The notes under the pieces are model-generated. The model was not told the origin of the DNA. It ran no database searches and saw nothing but the letters and a program-made list of their open reading frames with translations. Positions 56,186 through 64,000 of a DNA stretch of 64,000 bases are shown here, piece by piece. Position 1 is the first letter of the stretch. The number at the start of each line of letters is the position of its first letter. The translations under genes were made by a program, and so were the position numbers. The stretch is from Candidatus Solirubrobacter pratensis (GTDB lineage Bacteria > Actinomycetota > Thermoleophilia > Solirubrobacterales > Solirubrobacteraceae): assembly GCF_000425945.1 (NCBI RefSeq), contig NZ_KE384480.1, positions 590,599 to 654,598 of the forward strand, read 5' to 3'.

Positions 56186-58105
56186 TCAGTGATGCGGCGC
56201 CGGTAGATCCAGCGCCGGGTTGCCGTCGAAGAAGCCGTCCGGCTTGAGCGTGAAGCCGACCCGCGTCATCGGCATCACCGGCCAGTCCTCGGGCCGGACG
56301 ACGTGGTGGGCGCAGAACGTGTGCCACACGACGACGTCGGCGTCCTCCAGCGGCCGGTCCTTGGCGGCGTACTCGGGCAATCCGCCGCCGCCGGGGTGCT
56401 GGTTCGGGAAGTCGCCGGTCGGATACAGCTCGTCCGGGTCGTAGGCGGTGACCCACAGGTGCTTCTCGGCGAAGCGCGCGCGCTTGATCGCGTGCGCTTC
56501 GGCGTCGTACATGGGCAGCACGCCGTCGCCGGGGTGCAGGCGGTAGCCCACCGGCTGCCCAAGCGCGTTGCGCTGCGACGGGTTGAGGATCTTCCAGTAG
56601 CGCGCCTTGCGGGCATCGGCCACGCGCTGGGCCTCCGACTCGCGCGCCAGCAGCGTCGCGCGCACCTCCCACGCGTTCCCGTGCGGGTTCGCCTCGCCGC
56701 GCGGGACCGGCACGGAGTCCATCTCGTAGACCGAGTTGCCGGGCCCGTCGAGCATCATGTCCAGGCGCACGCCGAAGAAGTGCTGGTGGTGCGGCCCGTA
56801 GACGCCCGGGGCCGCGAGCGCACCGTTGGCGGGGACCTCGCCGGGCGTGATCGCGCCGTCGGAGATCACGCCCGAGAGCTTGACCTCGTACTCGATCGAG
56901 CCGTCCTGATAGAGGTGCCAGTAGTAGCAGTACTCGTAGTTGCCGACGGTCACGATCGAGGAGATCACGAGCCGCCGCATGCGACGTGACTCCACCCGGC
57001 CGGTGCGGAAGTCGGTGTGCTTCCACGCGAGGCCCGCGTCCTCCTCGTGGATGCAGATCGCGTTCTCGATCCCCACGGCGCGGCCGTCCTCGTCGTTGAT
57101 CGTCGCGTCGAGGTACCGGATCTCGCCGAGGCAGTCGCACCCATTCCGGAGCGAGTTGGTCCAGATGCCCAGGCCGAACTCGCCGAGGTCGAAGACGTTC
57201 TTGCGGTAGTGCGTCGGGCTCGGGTCGCCGTAGGGGACGAACATCTCGCCCAGCGACGCGCGATAGACGATCGGCCGGGTCCGGCCCTGGTCCTCGTAGC
57301 CGACCGTGTGCAGCACGAGCCCCTCGCGGTAGGTGAACCCGACGCGCAGCGACCACTTCTGCCAGCGCAGCGCGTGGCCGTCGAGCTCGAAGCTCGGGCC
57401 TTCGGGCTGCACGATCTCGAGCGGGCGCACGTCGCGCCGCGGGCCGTCCGGGAAGTGCGGGAAGTTCTCGGGCCGCGAGATCGCGTCCTCGGAGTAGTTG
57501 CCGTCGCGCTGCGGCAGCGGCGTGATGCCGTGGTCGGAGACCTCGACCACGCGCATGGCGTCCAGATCGAAGCGCACGACGAGCCCCTCGACCGGTCGCG
57601 CGTAGCCGTTGTCGCCCTCGAACCGGCGCATCCACGTCAGCGGGCGCAGCGTGCGCCCGCGCTCGGGCGCGTCGTCCTCGCCGTTGTAGCCGGTCGGCCA
57701 CGGATCGACCATCGCGAGCGCGAAGTCCTCGATGCCGCGCCGGCGCATCGCCTCCTGCCAGCGCTCGTCGGTCTTGACCGTCTGCTCGCACTGCAGCAGC
57801 TCGCCCACCGTCAGGGGCGCCTGGGCGTCCGTCCGGCGCCGCCACGAGACGACCGCGTCGCGCGTCAGCGAGACGATCGCCTGCACGACGGCGCGCTCGT
57901 CGCGCAGGTGCAGGACGATGCTCGCCTGGCGGTCGGCGACCGCGCCGCCGAGCACCTCCGCCTTCGGCGGCTCGCGCAGGTCGATGCTGACGAAGCGCAC
58001 GGCCGCGCCGGGCGGGCACTCGCGCCGGGCGATGTCGGCCGCCGCCTCGATCTCCCCGGCGCCGAGGGGATCGAGCGGATGGGCGGTGCGGGTCTCGAGG
58101 GTCAC
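56186..58105 (-). CDS. Copper-containing primary-amine oxidase
   Basis: The 639-residue protein matches the family length. The topaquinone precursor is Y390 in TVGNYEYCYYW. The probable catalytic Asp is in VFDLGEFGLG, and copper His ligands are seen in GPHHQHFFGVRLD and VVWHTFCAHHVVRPEDWPVM. The enzyme oxidises primary amines to aldehydes with release of ammonia and hydrogen peroxide, and is cytoplasmic (no signal). It stands alone, divergent from tadA. Confidence 0.93.
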   Translation of the reverse strand: MTLETRTAHPLDPLGAGEIEAAADIARRECPPGAAVRFVSIDLREPPKAEVLGGAVADRQASIVLHLRDERAVVQAIVSLTRDAVVSWRRRTDAQAPLTVGELLQCEQTVKTDERWQEAMRRRGIEDFALAMVDPWPTGYNGEDDAPERGRTLRPLTWMRRFEGDNGYARPVEGLVVRFDLDAMRVVEVSDHGITPLPQRDGNYSEDAISRPENFPHFPDGPRRDVRPLEIVQPEGPSFELDGHALRWQKWSLRVGFTYREGLVLHTVGYEDQGRTRPIVYRASLGEMFVPYGDPSPTHYRKNVFDLGEFGLGIWTNSLRNGCDCLGEIRYLDATINDEDGRAVGIENAICIHEEDAGLAWKHTDFRTGRVESRRMRRLVISSIVTVGNYEYCYYWHLYQDGSIEYEVKLSGVISDGAITPGEVPANGALAAPGVYGPHHQHFFGVRLDMMLDGPGNSVYEMDSVPVPRGEANPHGNAWEVRATLLARESEAQRVADARKARYWKILNPSQRNALGQPVGYRLHPGDGVLPMYDAEAHAIKRARFAEKHLWVTAYDPDELYPTGDFPNQHPGGGGLPEYAAKDRPLEDADVVVWHTFCAHHVVRPEDWPVMPMTRVGFTLKPDGFFDGNPALDLPAPHH

Positions 58106-58279
58106 GCGGAGCTCCTTTCAGGCGACGCCCTCACATCATCCCGCTCCGGCGCGCAGCCCGCGTTCGTCGACGAGGGCGCGCCATCGTTCCGGCAGATGGG
58201 CGGCTGCGCCCGACGTGCCCGTGCCACCGGCGGCACCGCGACGGGGGGCGAGGTTCCGCGCGGCGCGCCTATACGCGCC

Positions 58280-59452
58280 ATGGATCCCCTGGACGCGCTC
58301 GCCGCCGATCTCCGCGAACGGCTGCTCTCCCGTGCCGGCGAGCCAGGGGAGGACTCGGACCTGCCTGGGCGCATCCGCGCGCTCGTGGACCGCGAGGCGG
58401 GCGTGTTGCCGGAGCCGCGGCGCGCGGAGCTCGCGGCGCGGATCGCCGAGCGGGCGTTCGGCCTCGGCCCGCTGGAGCCGCTGCTCGGCGATCCGGAGGT
58501 CGACGAGATCATGGTCTCCGGCGTCGCGCCCGTCTGGGTGGAGCGCGGCGGGCGGCTGGAGGAGACCACGGTGCGCTTCGCGCGCGAGCAGGACCTGCGC
58601 GACGCGATCGAGCGCATCCTCGCGCCGCTGGGGCGGCGGGTCGACGAGGCCGAGCCGCTGTGCGACGCGAGGCTGCCCGACGGCTCGCGCGTGAACGTCG
58701 TACTCCCGCCCCTCGCGCTCGACGGCCCCGCGCTCACGATCCGCCGCTTTCGCCGGCGCGGGTTCTCGCCGGAGGACCTGGTCGTCAACGGGACGCTCAC
58801 GCAGCCGCTGCTGGACTTCCTCGCGCGCGCGGTGCGCGCCCGCTGCACGATCCTGGTCTGCGGCGGGACCGGGTCCGGCAAGACGACGACGCTGAACGCG
58901 CTGTCGAGCTTCATCGGCGCGGGGGAGCGCGTGGTCACGATCGAGGACGCCGCCGAGCTGCGGCTGCGTCAGCCGCACGTCGTCCGGCTGGAGGCTCGCC
59001 CGCCCAACCTCGAAGGCCGCGGCGAGGTCACGATCCGCCGGCTGGTGCGTAACGCGCTGCGGATGCGGCCGGACCGGATCATCGTCGGCGAGGTGCGCGG
59101 GCCGGAGGCGCTCGACATGCTGACCGCGCTGTCCACCGGTCACGACGGCTCGCTCTCCACCGTCCACGCCGGCTCGCCCGCCGAGGCGCTGCGGCGCGTC
59201 GAGGTGCTGGCGCTGATGGCCGACATCGGCCTCCCGCACGCCGCGATCCGAGAGCAGGTCGCCGACGCCTTCGACCTCGTGGTCTGCCAGTCACGGCTGT
59301 CCGACGGAACCCGGCGCGTCACGTCCGTCGCCGAGGTCGTCCGCATCGCGGCCGGGACCGGAGCGCGCGAGTTGTACACGTGGCACGACGGCGCGGGACA
59401 GCGCCGCGCACCGGTCGGCGACGCGCTCGCCGCGAGGCTGAAGGCGGCATGA
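58280..59452 (+). CDS. tadA: Tad pilus assembly ATPase (TadA/CpaF)
   Basis: The 390-residue protein starts at ATG 58280. An N-terminal domain with LLGDPEVDEIMVSG precedes the secretion ATPase core: Walker A GGTGSGKTTT, TIEDAAELRL, the Asp box RMRPDRIIVGEVRGPEA and the His box STGHDGSLSTVHAGS. It powers the Tad/type II-like pilus at the inner membrane with TadB and TadC, encoded just downstream (ATGA overlap with a mini-ORF). Confidence 0.93.
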   Translation: MDPLDALAADLRERLLSRAGEPGEDSDLPGRIRALVDREAGVLPEPRRAELAARIAERAFGLGPLEPLLGDPEVDEIMVSGVAPVWVERGGRLEETTVRFAREQDLRDAIERILAPLGRRVDEAEPLCDARLPDGSRVNVVLPPLALDGPALTIRRFRRRGFSPEDLVVNGTLTQPLLDFLARAVRARCTILVCGGTGSGKTTTLNALSSFIGAGERVVTIEDAAELRLRQPHVVRLEARPPNLEGRGEVTIRRLVRNALRMRPDRIIVGEVRGPEALDMLTALSTGHDGSLSTVHAGSPAEALRRVEVLALMADIGLPHAAIREQVADAFDLVVCQSRLSDGTRRVTSVAEVVRIAAGTGARELYTWHDGAGQRRAPVGDALAARLKAA

Positions 59453-59556
59453 TGCTCGCCGCGCCCCCGCCGCTCGGGGCCTCCCGCCAGCTCGTTGCCG
59501 CTCTCCCGGCCGCCCCGGTCGCCGCGCCCAGGCGGCGTCGCCGGGGCCGCTCGTGA
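59449..59556 (+). CDS. 35-residue ORF linking tadA and tadB
   Basis: It starts with ATG in the tadA stop (ATGA) and ends with TGA in the tadB start (GTGA). The peptide is Ala/Pro/Arg-rich (MMLAAPPPLGASRQL). It could be a real mini-protein, a device for translational coupling, or an N-terminal extension of tadB broken by a frameshift. Its two overlaps are suggestive but not proof. Confidence 0.4.
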   Translation: MMLAAPPPLGASRQLVAALPAAPVAAPRRRRRGRS

Positions 59557-60404
59557 CCGTGGCGGTCGTGCTCGCGTTCTCCGGCGCGGTCTGCGGCGTG
59601 ATCGGGGCGTGGGAGGCGCTGGCGGCGGTCGAGCGGACGCGCGTCGTCGCGGCGCTCGCGCGCGCCGTCGCGCCGCTGGTCCGCGCCGGCCGCGAGGGGG
59701 TGGGGCCGACAGTGCCGGAGCGCAGACGTCTCGCCGTGCTGGTGGCAGCGGGGCTCGCGGCGGCCGGGTGGCTCGCCGGCGGCGCCGCGGCCGGCATGAT
59801 CGCGGCGACCGCCGGCCCGGCGCTCGCCATGGCGGCGGTGCGGGCGAGGCGGCGGCGGTTCCGGGCTGCGCTGGCGGAGGCCGCGCCGAGCGTCGCCCGC
59901 GCGCTCGCCGACGCGCTCTCGGCGGGGCATTCGGTGCGCGGTGCGGTGGCGTTGGTCGCCTCCGGCGTGCCGGGCCCGGCGGGTCACGAGGTCGGCGCCG
60001 CCGCACGTGCGCTCGATCTCGGCGCGCCGACCGAGGCGGTGCTCGAGCGCCTGCGCCGGCGCGCCTGCGCGCGCGCGTGGGATGCGATGGTCGCCGGGAT
60101 CCTGCTCCAGCGCGACGCGGGCGGCGACCTCCCGGCGCTCCTGCGCGATCTCGCCGCCGGCCTCGAGGCGGCCGCCCGTCAGGACCGCGAGGCGCTCGCG
60201 GCGACCGCCCAGGCGCGCTTCACCGCCCGGCTCGTCCTCGGCATGCCGTTCGCCGCCGCCGTCCTCGCGGAGCTCGGGAGCCCCGGCTTCATCGGGCGCC
60301 TCCTCGCCAACCCGCTCTCGGCCTGGCTCACCACCCTCGCCGCCCTCTTGCAGCTCGTCGCGGCGATCGCGGTCCGCCGCCTGTCGCGAGCGGTGATCCG
60401 GTGA
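59553..60404 (+). CDS. tadB: Tad pilus inner-membrane protein TadB
   Basis: The 283-residue protein (GTG start) has N-terminal and C-terminal transmembrane segments around a GspF-like domain (FRAALAEAAPSVARALADAL, GHSVRGAVALVASG, AWDAMVAGILLQRDAGGDLP), the pattern of T2SF/TadB proteins. It forms the membrane platform that TadA drives. It is shorter than most TadB proteins but complete. Confidence 0.85.
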   Translation: MTVAVVLAFSGAVCGVIGAWEALAAVERTRVVAALARAVAPLVRAGREGVGPTVPERRRLAVLVAAGLAAAGWLAGGAAAGMIAATAGPALAMAAVRARRRRFRAALAEAAPSVARALADALSAGHSVRGAVALVASGVPGPAGHEVGAAARALDLGAPTEAVLERLRRRACARAWDAMVAGILLQRDAGGDLPALLRDLAAGLEAAARQDREALAATAQARFTARLVLGMPFAAAVLAELGSPGFIGRLLANPLSAWLTTLAALLQLVAAIAVRRLSRAVIR

Positions 60405-60477
60405 CGGGCGACCTGCCGGCGAGTGACGGCCCGCTTGCCGCGGGCGGTGATCCGGTGAGGGCGGGCGGAGCCTCGCG

Positions 60478-61290
60478 GTGACCTTCGCGACCCTTCTCGC
60501 CGGCCTCGCCGGCGCGATCGCGGCCGTGGCGCTCGCCGAGCTCGCCGCGCTCCGGCAGGCCCGCCCGCCGCGGCGACGGGTCCTCTCCGCCGTTGTGGCG
60601 CGGCTCGGCGAGCGGGTCGGCATCGATCCGCCGCGCGGGCTGGCGGATCGGATCGCGGCGGCCGGGGTCGACGTGCCCATGTCCGAGGTGGTCGCGATGC
60701 AGACGGGGCTCGCGGTCGTGTGTGGGCTCGTCGCGCTCCCGCTCGTCCCAGCCGCGCCCGGGCGGCTCGGGCTCGCGCTGCTCGCGCTCGCGCCCGCCGC
60801 CGGCTTCCTCGCGCCCGAGGTCACGCTGCACCGTCGCGCCCGCGCGCGCAGGCGCGCGATCGAGGCCGAGATCCCCGACGTGCTCGACCTCCTGCGCGTC
60901 GCGGTCGCCGCCGGGCTCGCGCCGCGGCGGGCGCTCGCCGAGGTGGGGCGGAGGCATCCGGGCACGCTCGCGCGCGAGCTCGCCCGCGCCGCGGCCCGCG
61001 CGCAGCTCGGGGAGCCTGTGCACGCGACGCTCGAGCAACTCGGCCGCCGCTGCCCTGCCGACGGGGTCGCGCCGCTCGTCGCCGCCCTCCACCGCGCCGA
61101 GCGCCACGGCGCCCCGCTCGCGCAGACGCTGGCCGCGCAGGCCGCCGAGGCGCGCTCGCGGCGCGCGGCGCGCCGGTCCGACCAGGCGGCCAAGGCCGCG
61201 CCGAAGATCCAGCTCGTCGTCGCGCTCCTGCTCGTCCCGGCCGTCCTGCTGCTGGTCGCCGCGGCCCTGATCCCCGCATTGGCAGGCTGA
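60478..61290 (+). CDS. tadC: Tad pilus inner-membrane protein TadC
   Basis: The 270-residue protein (GTG start) is a second T2SF-domain protein. Two hydrophobic N-terminal segments are followed by the cytoplasmic helical core (EIPDVLDLLRVAVAAGLAPR, RAERHGAPLAQTLAAQAAEA) and a C-terminal membrane helix (QLVVALLLVPAVLLLVAAAL). It is predicted to pair with TadB. No pilin gene was found in the window, so the pilin is likely encoded elsewhere. Confidence 0.83.
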   Translation: MTFATLLAGLAGAIAAVALAELAALRQARPPRRRVLSAVVARLGERVGIDPPRGLADRIAAAGVDVPMSEVVAMQTGLAVVCGLVALPLVPAAPGRLGLALLALAPAAGFLAPEVTLHRRARARRRAIEAEIPDVLDLLRVAVAAGLAPRRALAEVGRRHPGTLARELARAAARAQLGEPVHATLEQLGRRCPADGVAPLVAALHRAERHGAPLAQTLAAQAAEARSRRAARRSDQAAKAAPKIQLVVALLLVPAVLLLVAAALIPALAG

Positions 61291-61652
61291 CGACCGCGTT
61301 CGCCGGCGAGCCGGCCCGCTGCGCGTCGCCCGATTCCTCCCACTTCGTCCCCCACGGGGCCCCACCGGCCCCCGCTGACGCAATTCCGCGTGCAGAACGG
61401 CGATCTGCACGCGCTCGTGCGGAATCCGCCGCCTGCGGAGGAAAGAAATCTCCCACCGCGAATCCGCTGCAAATCGCCCGCTTCGTGGTCCGGGACGTGA
61501 CCGCGAAGTCCTGCGGTGGGGCGCTGGACGCGATTTGTGTTGCAGAGTGGGAGGAAGTGGGGTACTTTGCCGATGCGAAGCCGGTCCGGGGTGGCGGGGC
61601 TCCTCCCACTCCGCCACCTCGGATCGACTGACCTCCCTCTGACTCATGCGCC
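61291..61652. other. Regulatory region between tadC and mraZ
   Basis: About 360 bases without a gene. It contains four copies of GTGGGA or TCCCAC (about 61335, 61449, 61549, 61602) and the promoter described separately. The GTGGG motif resembles MraZ recognition sites. Confidence 0.6.
61540..61568 (+). promoter_or_regulatory. Putative dcw-cluster promoter with MraZ boxes in the spacer
   Basis: TTGCAG (61540-61545) and TACTTT (61563-61568) lie 17 bases apart. Between them two TGGGN boxes are exactly ten bases apart (61548 and 61558), the spacing known for E. coli MraZ sites. Binding there would cover the polymerase site, so MraZ would repress its own operon. Confidence 0.65.
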
Positions 61653-62087
61653 TTGGCCTTCACCGGCACCTTCGAACACAACCTCGACGCCAAGAACCGG
61701 CTGACCATTCCGTCGAAGTTCAGGACGGCGCTCAGCGGGGGCGTGTACCTCACGCGTGGGGTCGAGAAGTGCATCTCCCTGTATCCGTCGGAGACGTACG
61801 AGGAGATGGCGCAGGCCGCACTGGCGGGGATCAACCCGCTTTCCACCCAGGGCCGCGAGCTGCGGCGCGTGCTGTACGCGAGCGCCTTGGAGACCGAGCT
61901 GGATTCCGCTGGCCGGGTCATGCTCGGCCCGAAGTTCCTGGAGCACGCCGGGATCGGCCGCGAGGTCGTCATCACCGGCGTCGGCGAGTGCCTGGAGCTC
62001 TGGGACCGCTCGGCCTGGGAGGCCTACGACACCGACCTCGCGGCGCGAGCGCCTGACCTCACCGAGTCACTTGGCCATCCTGCTTGA
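61653..62087 (+). CDS. mraZ: Transcriptional regulator MraZ
   Basis: The 144-residue protein has the AbrB-like double-fold typical of MraZ: FTGTFEHNLDAKNRLTIPSK in the first half and ELDSAGRVMLGPKFLEHAGI with CLELWDR in the second. It regulates the division and cell-wall cluster. The start is TTG (MAFTG...), and no Shine-Dalgarno is visible just upstream. It is followed by rsmH after one base. Confidence 0.93.
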   Translation: MAFTGTFEHNLDAKNRLTIPSKFRTALSGGVYLTRGVEKCISLYPSETYEEMAQAALAGINPLSTQGRELRRVLYASALETELDSAGRVMLGPKFLEHAGIGREVVITGVGECLELWDRSAWEAYDTDLAARAPDLTESLGHPA

Positions 62088-62088
62088 C

Positions 62089-63033
62089 ATGCCCCAGACC
62101 CACGTCCCGGTCCTCGCCGGCGAGCTGATCGAAGCGCTCGACCCGCAGCCGGGCCAGGTCGCCATCGACTGCACGCTCGGCGGCGCGGGACACGCGCGCC
62201 TCGTCGCCGACCGCCTCGGCCCGGCCGGGACGCTGATCGCGATCGACCGCGACCCCACCGCGGAGGCCGCGTTCAACGAGCTCGCCGCCGAGGTCTCCTG
62301 CCACACCCGCTTCGTCCGCGCCGACTTCGCGACCGGCCTGCAGCAGCTGATCGAGGAGGGCGTCCGCGCGGACCTCGTCTACATGGACCTCGGCATGAGC
62401 TCCATGCAGGTCGACACGCGCGTGCGCGGGTTCTCCTACGCGTACGACGCGCCGCTCGACATGCGGATGGATCCCGACCAGGAGCTGACGGCCGCCGAGA
62501 TCGTCAACACCTGGGACCGCCGCCGCATCGCGCGCACGCTGCGCGAGTACGGCGAGGAACGCTTCGCCGACCGGATCGCGGGCGAGATCGTCCGGCGCCG
62601 CGCGGTCAAGGAGCTCGCCACCACGTTCGAGCTCAACGACGCGATCTCGGCCGCCGTTCCCGCGCCCGCCCGCTTCGCCGGCGGCCACCCGGCCAAGCGC
62701 ACGTTCCAGGGCATCCGCATCGCCGTCAACGGCGAGCTCGCGCAGCTCGACGCCGCGCTGCCGCTGTCCTGGCGCGTCCTGCGCGTCGGCGGCCGCTTCG
62801 CCGCGATCAGCTTCCACTCGCTCGAGGACCGCCGCGTCAAGCGCTTCCTCGCCGACCTCGCGCGCGAATGCGTCTGCCCGCCGGACCTCCCGGTGTGCGT
62901 CTGCGGCTCCAAGCCGGAGGCCGAGCTGGTGCACCGCCGCTCGATCGTGCCGACGCCCGGAGAGGTCGCGGCCAATCCCCGCTCGAAGTCCGCCCGCCTG
63001 CGGGCGGCCCGCAAGCTCAGGGAGGAGCGCTAG
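62089..63033 (+). CDS. rsmH: 16S rRNA (cytosine-1402-N4)-methyltransferase RsmH
   Basis: The 314-residue protein has THVPVLAGELIEAL, the SAM-binding DCTLGGAGHA, YMDLGMSSMQVDTRVRGFSY and the C-terminal FHSLEDRRVKRF. The enzyme methylates the N4 of C1402 in 16S rRNA. ATG 62089 is one base after the mraZ stop. Its position in the dcw cluster is standard. Confidence 0.95.
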   Translation: MPQTHVPVLAGELIEALDPQPGQVAIDCTLGGAGHARLVADRLGPAGTLIAIDRDPTAEAAFNELAAEVSCHTRFVRADFATGLQQLIEEGVRADLVYMDLGMSSMQVDTRVRGFSYAYDAPLDMRMDPDQELTAAEIVNTWDRRRIARTLREYGEERFADRIAGEIVRRRAVKELATTFELNDAISAAVPAPARFAGGHPAKRTFQGIRIAVNGELAQLDAALPLSWRVLRVGGRFAAISFHSLEDRRVKRFLADLARECVCPPDLPVCVCGSKPEAELVHRRSIVPTPGEVAANPRSKSARLRAARKLREER

Positions 63034-63741
63034 ATGCCTCAACATGCCCCCGTCCGCCGCCGCGCCACGCCGCTGCACCACCGCCGCGTCTCCGGACCCG
63101 CAAGGCCCCGGCCGGTCACCGCCGGCGTCGCGCTTCCGGCGCCCCGGCGCGGCCGCACCGGCGTCTTCGAGCGCATCCGCGCGCTGCCCGACCAGCGCGT
63201 CGTCGACCGCCTCCTGCGCGGCCGCCTGTGCATCTGGGTGATCGGCGTGATGCTCGGCGGGATCGTGGCGATGCAGGTCTCGCTGCTGCGCCTGAACGCG
63301 GGCATCTCGCGCGCGGTGCTCACGGCGTCGACGCTGGAGAGCCAGAACTCCGACCTGGAGAGCGCCATCGCGAGCTCGACGTCCGCCGACCGCCTGCGCG
63401 TTGCGGCCGCCGACGACGGCATGATCGATCCGCCGGCGGGCGACACGCCGTTCCTGCACGCGCGCCCCGGCATCGACGCCCGGCTCGCGGTCAAGAGGAT
63501 GACGCCGCCGAGCGACGCGGCGATCGGCGTGATGAACAACCGCGGCAAGGCCGTCGCGACCGTCACGGCCCAGACCGGCGCGCCCGCCGCTTCCACGACG
63601 AGCACCGCTTCGCCCGCGGCGACGCCCACGCCGACCGCCGTGCAGTCGGCGGCGACGCCGGTGCCGACCGCCACGCCCGTCGTGACGCCGGTCCAGACCG
63701 CCGTGCCCGGCACGGGCGCCGCGATGGCCCCGCAGGGCTAG
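63034..63741 (+). CDS. ftsL: FtsL-like division protein
   Basis: The 235-residue protein starts directly after the rsmH stop. A basic N-terminus precedes one transmembrane helix (CIWVIGVMLGGIVAMQVSLL, about 66-85), then a short coiled coil (TASTLESQNSDLESAIAS) and a long Ala/Pro/Thr-rich tail. This is the position and form of actinobacterial FtsL, the divisome linker; the tail is unusually long for the family. Confidence 0.75.
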   Translation: MPQHAPVRRRATPLHHRRVSGPARPRPVTAGVALPAPRRGRTGVFERIRALPDQRVVDRLLRGRLCIWVIGVMLGGIVAMQVSLLRLNAGISRAVLTASTLESQNSDLESAIASSTSADRLRVAAADDGMIDPPAGDTPFLHARPGIDARLAVKRMTPPSDAAIGVMNNRGKAVATVTAQTGAPAASTTSTASPAATPTPTAVQSAATPVPTATPVVTPVQTAVPGTGAAMAPQG

Positions 63742-64000
63742 ATGGGCCTGATCGAGCGCCGCATCGGGCTGCTCTTCGCGGTCTTCCTCGGCCTGCTGGC
63801 GATCGGCGCCACGAAGGCCGCCTGGCTCGGCGTCGTGAGAGCCGGCACGCTCCAGCGCGCGGCGACCACGCAGCAGGAGGCCGACGTCGTCGTGCCCGCG
63901 CGGCGCGGCTCGATCACCGACGACCACGGGATCGAGCTGGCCGTCTCCGAGCCCGCGGTCGACGTCGCCGCGACCCCGTACCTGATCAAGAACGCGCCTG
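63742..64000 (+). CDS. ftsI: FtsI/PBP3 transpeptidase, 5' part
   Basis: The gene starts at ATG 63742 and runs off the window end. The visible 86 residues have a short cytoplasmic start, a transmembrane helix (GLLFAVFLGLLAIGATKAAW) and the beginning of the PBP dimerisation domain (VVPARRGSITDDHGIELAVS). The catalytic domain lies outside. It is the division-specific peptidoglycan transpeptidase, following ftsL as usual. Confidence 0.88.
   Translation, partial: MGLIERRIGLLFAVFLGLLAIGATKAAWLGVVRAGTLQRAATTQQEADVVVPARRGSITDDHGIELAVSEPAVDVAATPYLIKNAP

Noticed and set aside
57017..58280. Plus frame running into tadA
   Set aside because: Antisense to the copper amine oxidase; tadA similarity begins at ATG 58280.
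60391..60460. Repeated GCGGTGATCCGGTGA near the tadB end and before tadC
   Set aside because: Two copies of a 15-base coding/spacer string; likely a small duplication with no clear function.
62059..63927. 622-codon minus frame across rsmH and ftsL
   Set aside because: Antisense shadow of conserved dcw genes.

Overview
The window is high-GC DNA with GTG and TTG starts, ATGA/GTGA gene overlaps and actinobacterial gene content. The right end (mraZ, rsmH, an ftsL-like gene, ftsI, next to Tad pilus genes) and the protein styles suggest a member of the Thermoleophilia (Solirubrobacter/Patulibacter/Conexibacter type). That placement is inference from recalled protein style, not from a search.

Region 1 (1-7318) is one tightly coupled operon encoding a complete ubiquitin-like conjugation system: an E2 with HPN motif and catalytic Cys, a ubiquitin-like protein ending in an exposed glycine, an E1 with a UBA3-like catalytic Cys, a JAMM isopeptidase and a zinc-ribbon/RING-like protein. 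Interleaved are a polytopic membrane protein with a FHA domain, a membrane-tethered HtrA-like protease, an 83-residue protein of unknown function and a secreted GH3 glycosidase. Predicted topology puts conjugation inside the cell and protease, glycosidase and receptor-like tails outside. This is the strongest candidate for an unusual system in the window.

Region 2 (7.5-11.5 kb) holds small membrane proteins and lipoproteins of unknown function. Region 3 (11.8-19.5 kb) is a decayed integrative element: an excisionase-like HTH gene with a frameshift, three tyrosine recombinases (one truncated), a DUF3631 ATPase, an HNH/AP2 endonuclease and a pure (CTG)18 repeat. Region 4 (19.9-41.7 kb) looks like a defence island: a two-gene PLD cassette, a nuclease-RecQ helicase with a coiled-coil partner, a second nuclease-helicase with a frameshift, broken IS256, amidase, NucA and AAA ATPase genes, and a DnaN remnant. 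Region 5 (41.9-50.4 kb) has a terminase-like HTH gene, a CRP/FNR regulator with a good promoter, and a leftward set of secreted or anchored surface proteins, some with frameshifts.

Region 6 (from about 50.98 kb) looks like core chromosome. It starts inside a response regulator that has lost its receiver domain, then a histidine kinase, a CpaB-like protein, a ScyD/ScyE-type protein, an MBL-fold enzyme, a copper amine oxidase, TadA-TadB-TadC and the dcw cluster, with a promoter carrying paired MraZ boxes.

At least seven genes carry single-base indels, several in homopolymers. Either the accessory DNA is decaying or the assembly has residual indel errors; calls affected by this are marked.
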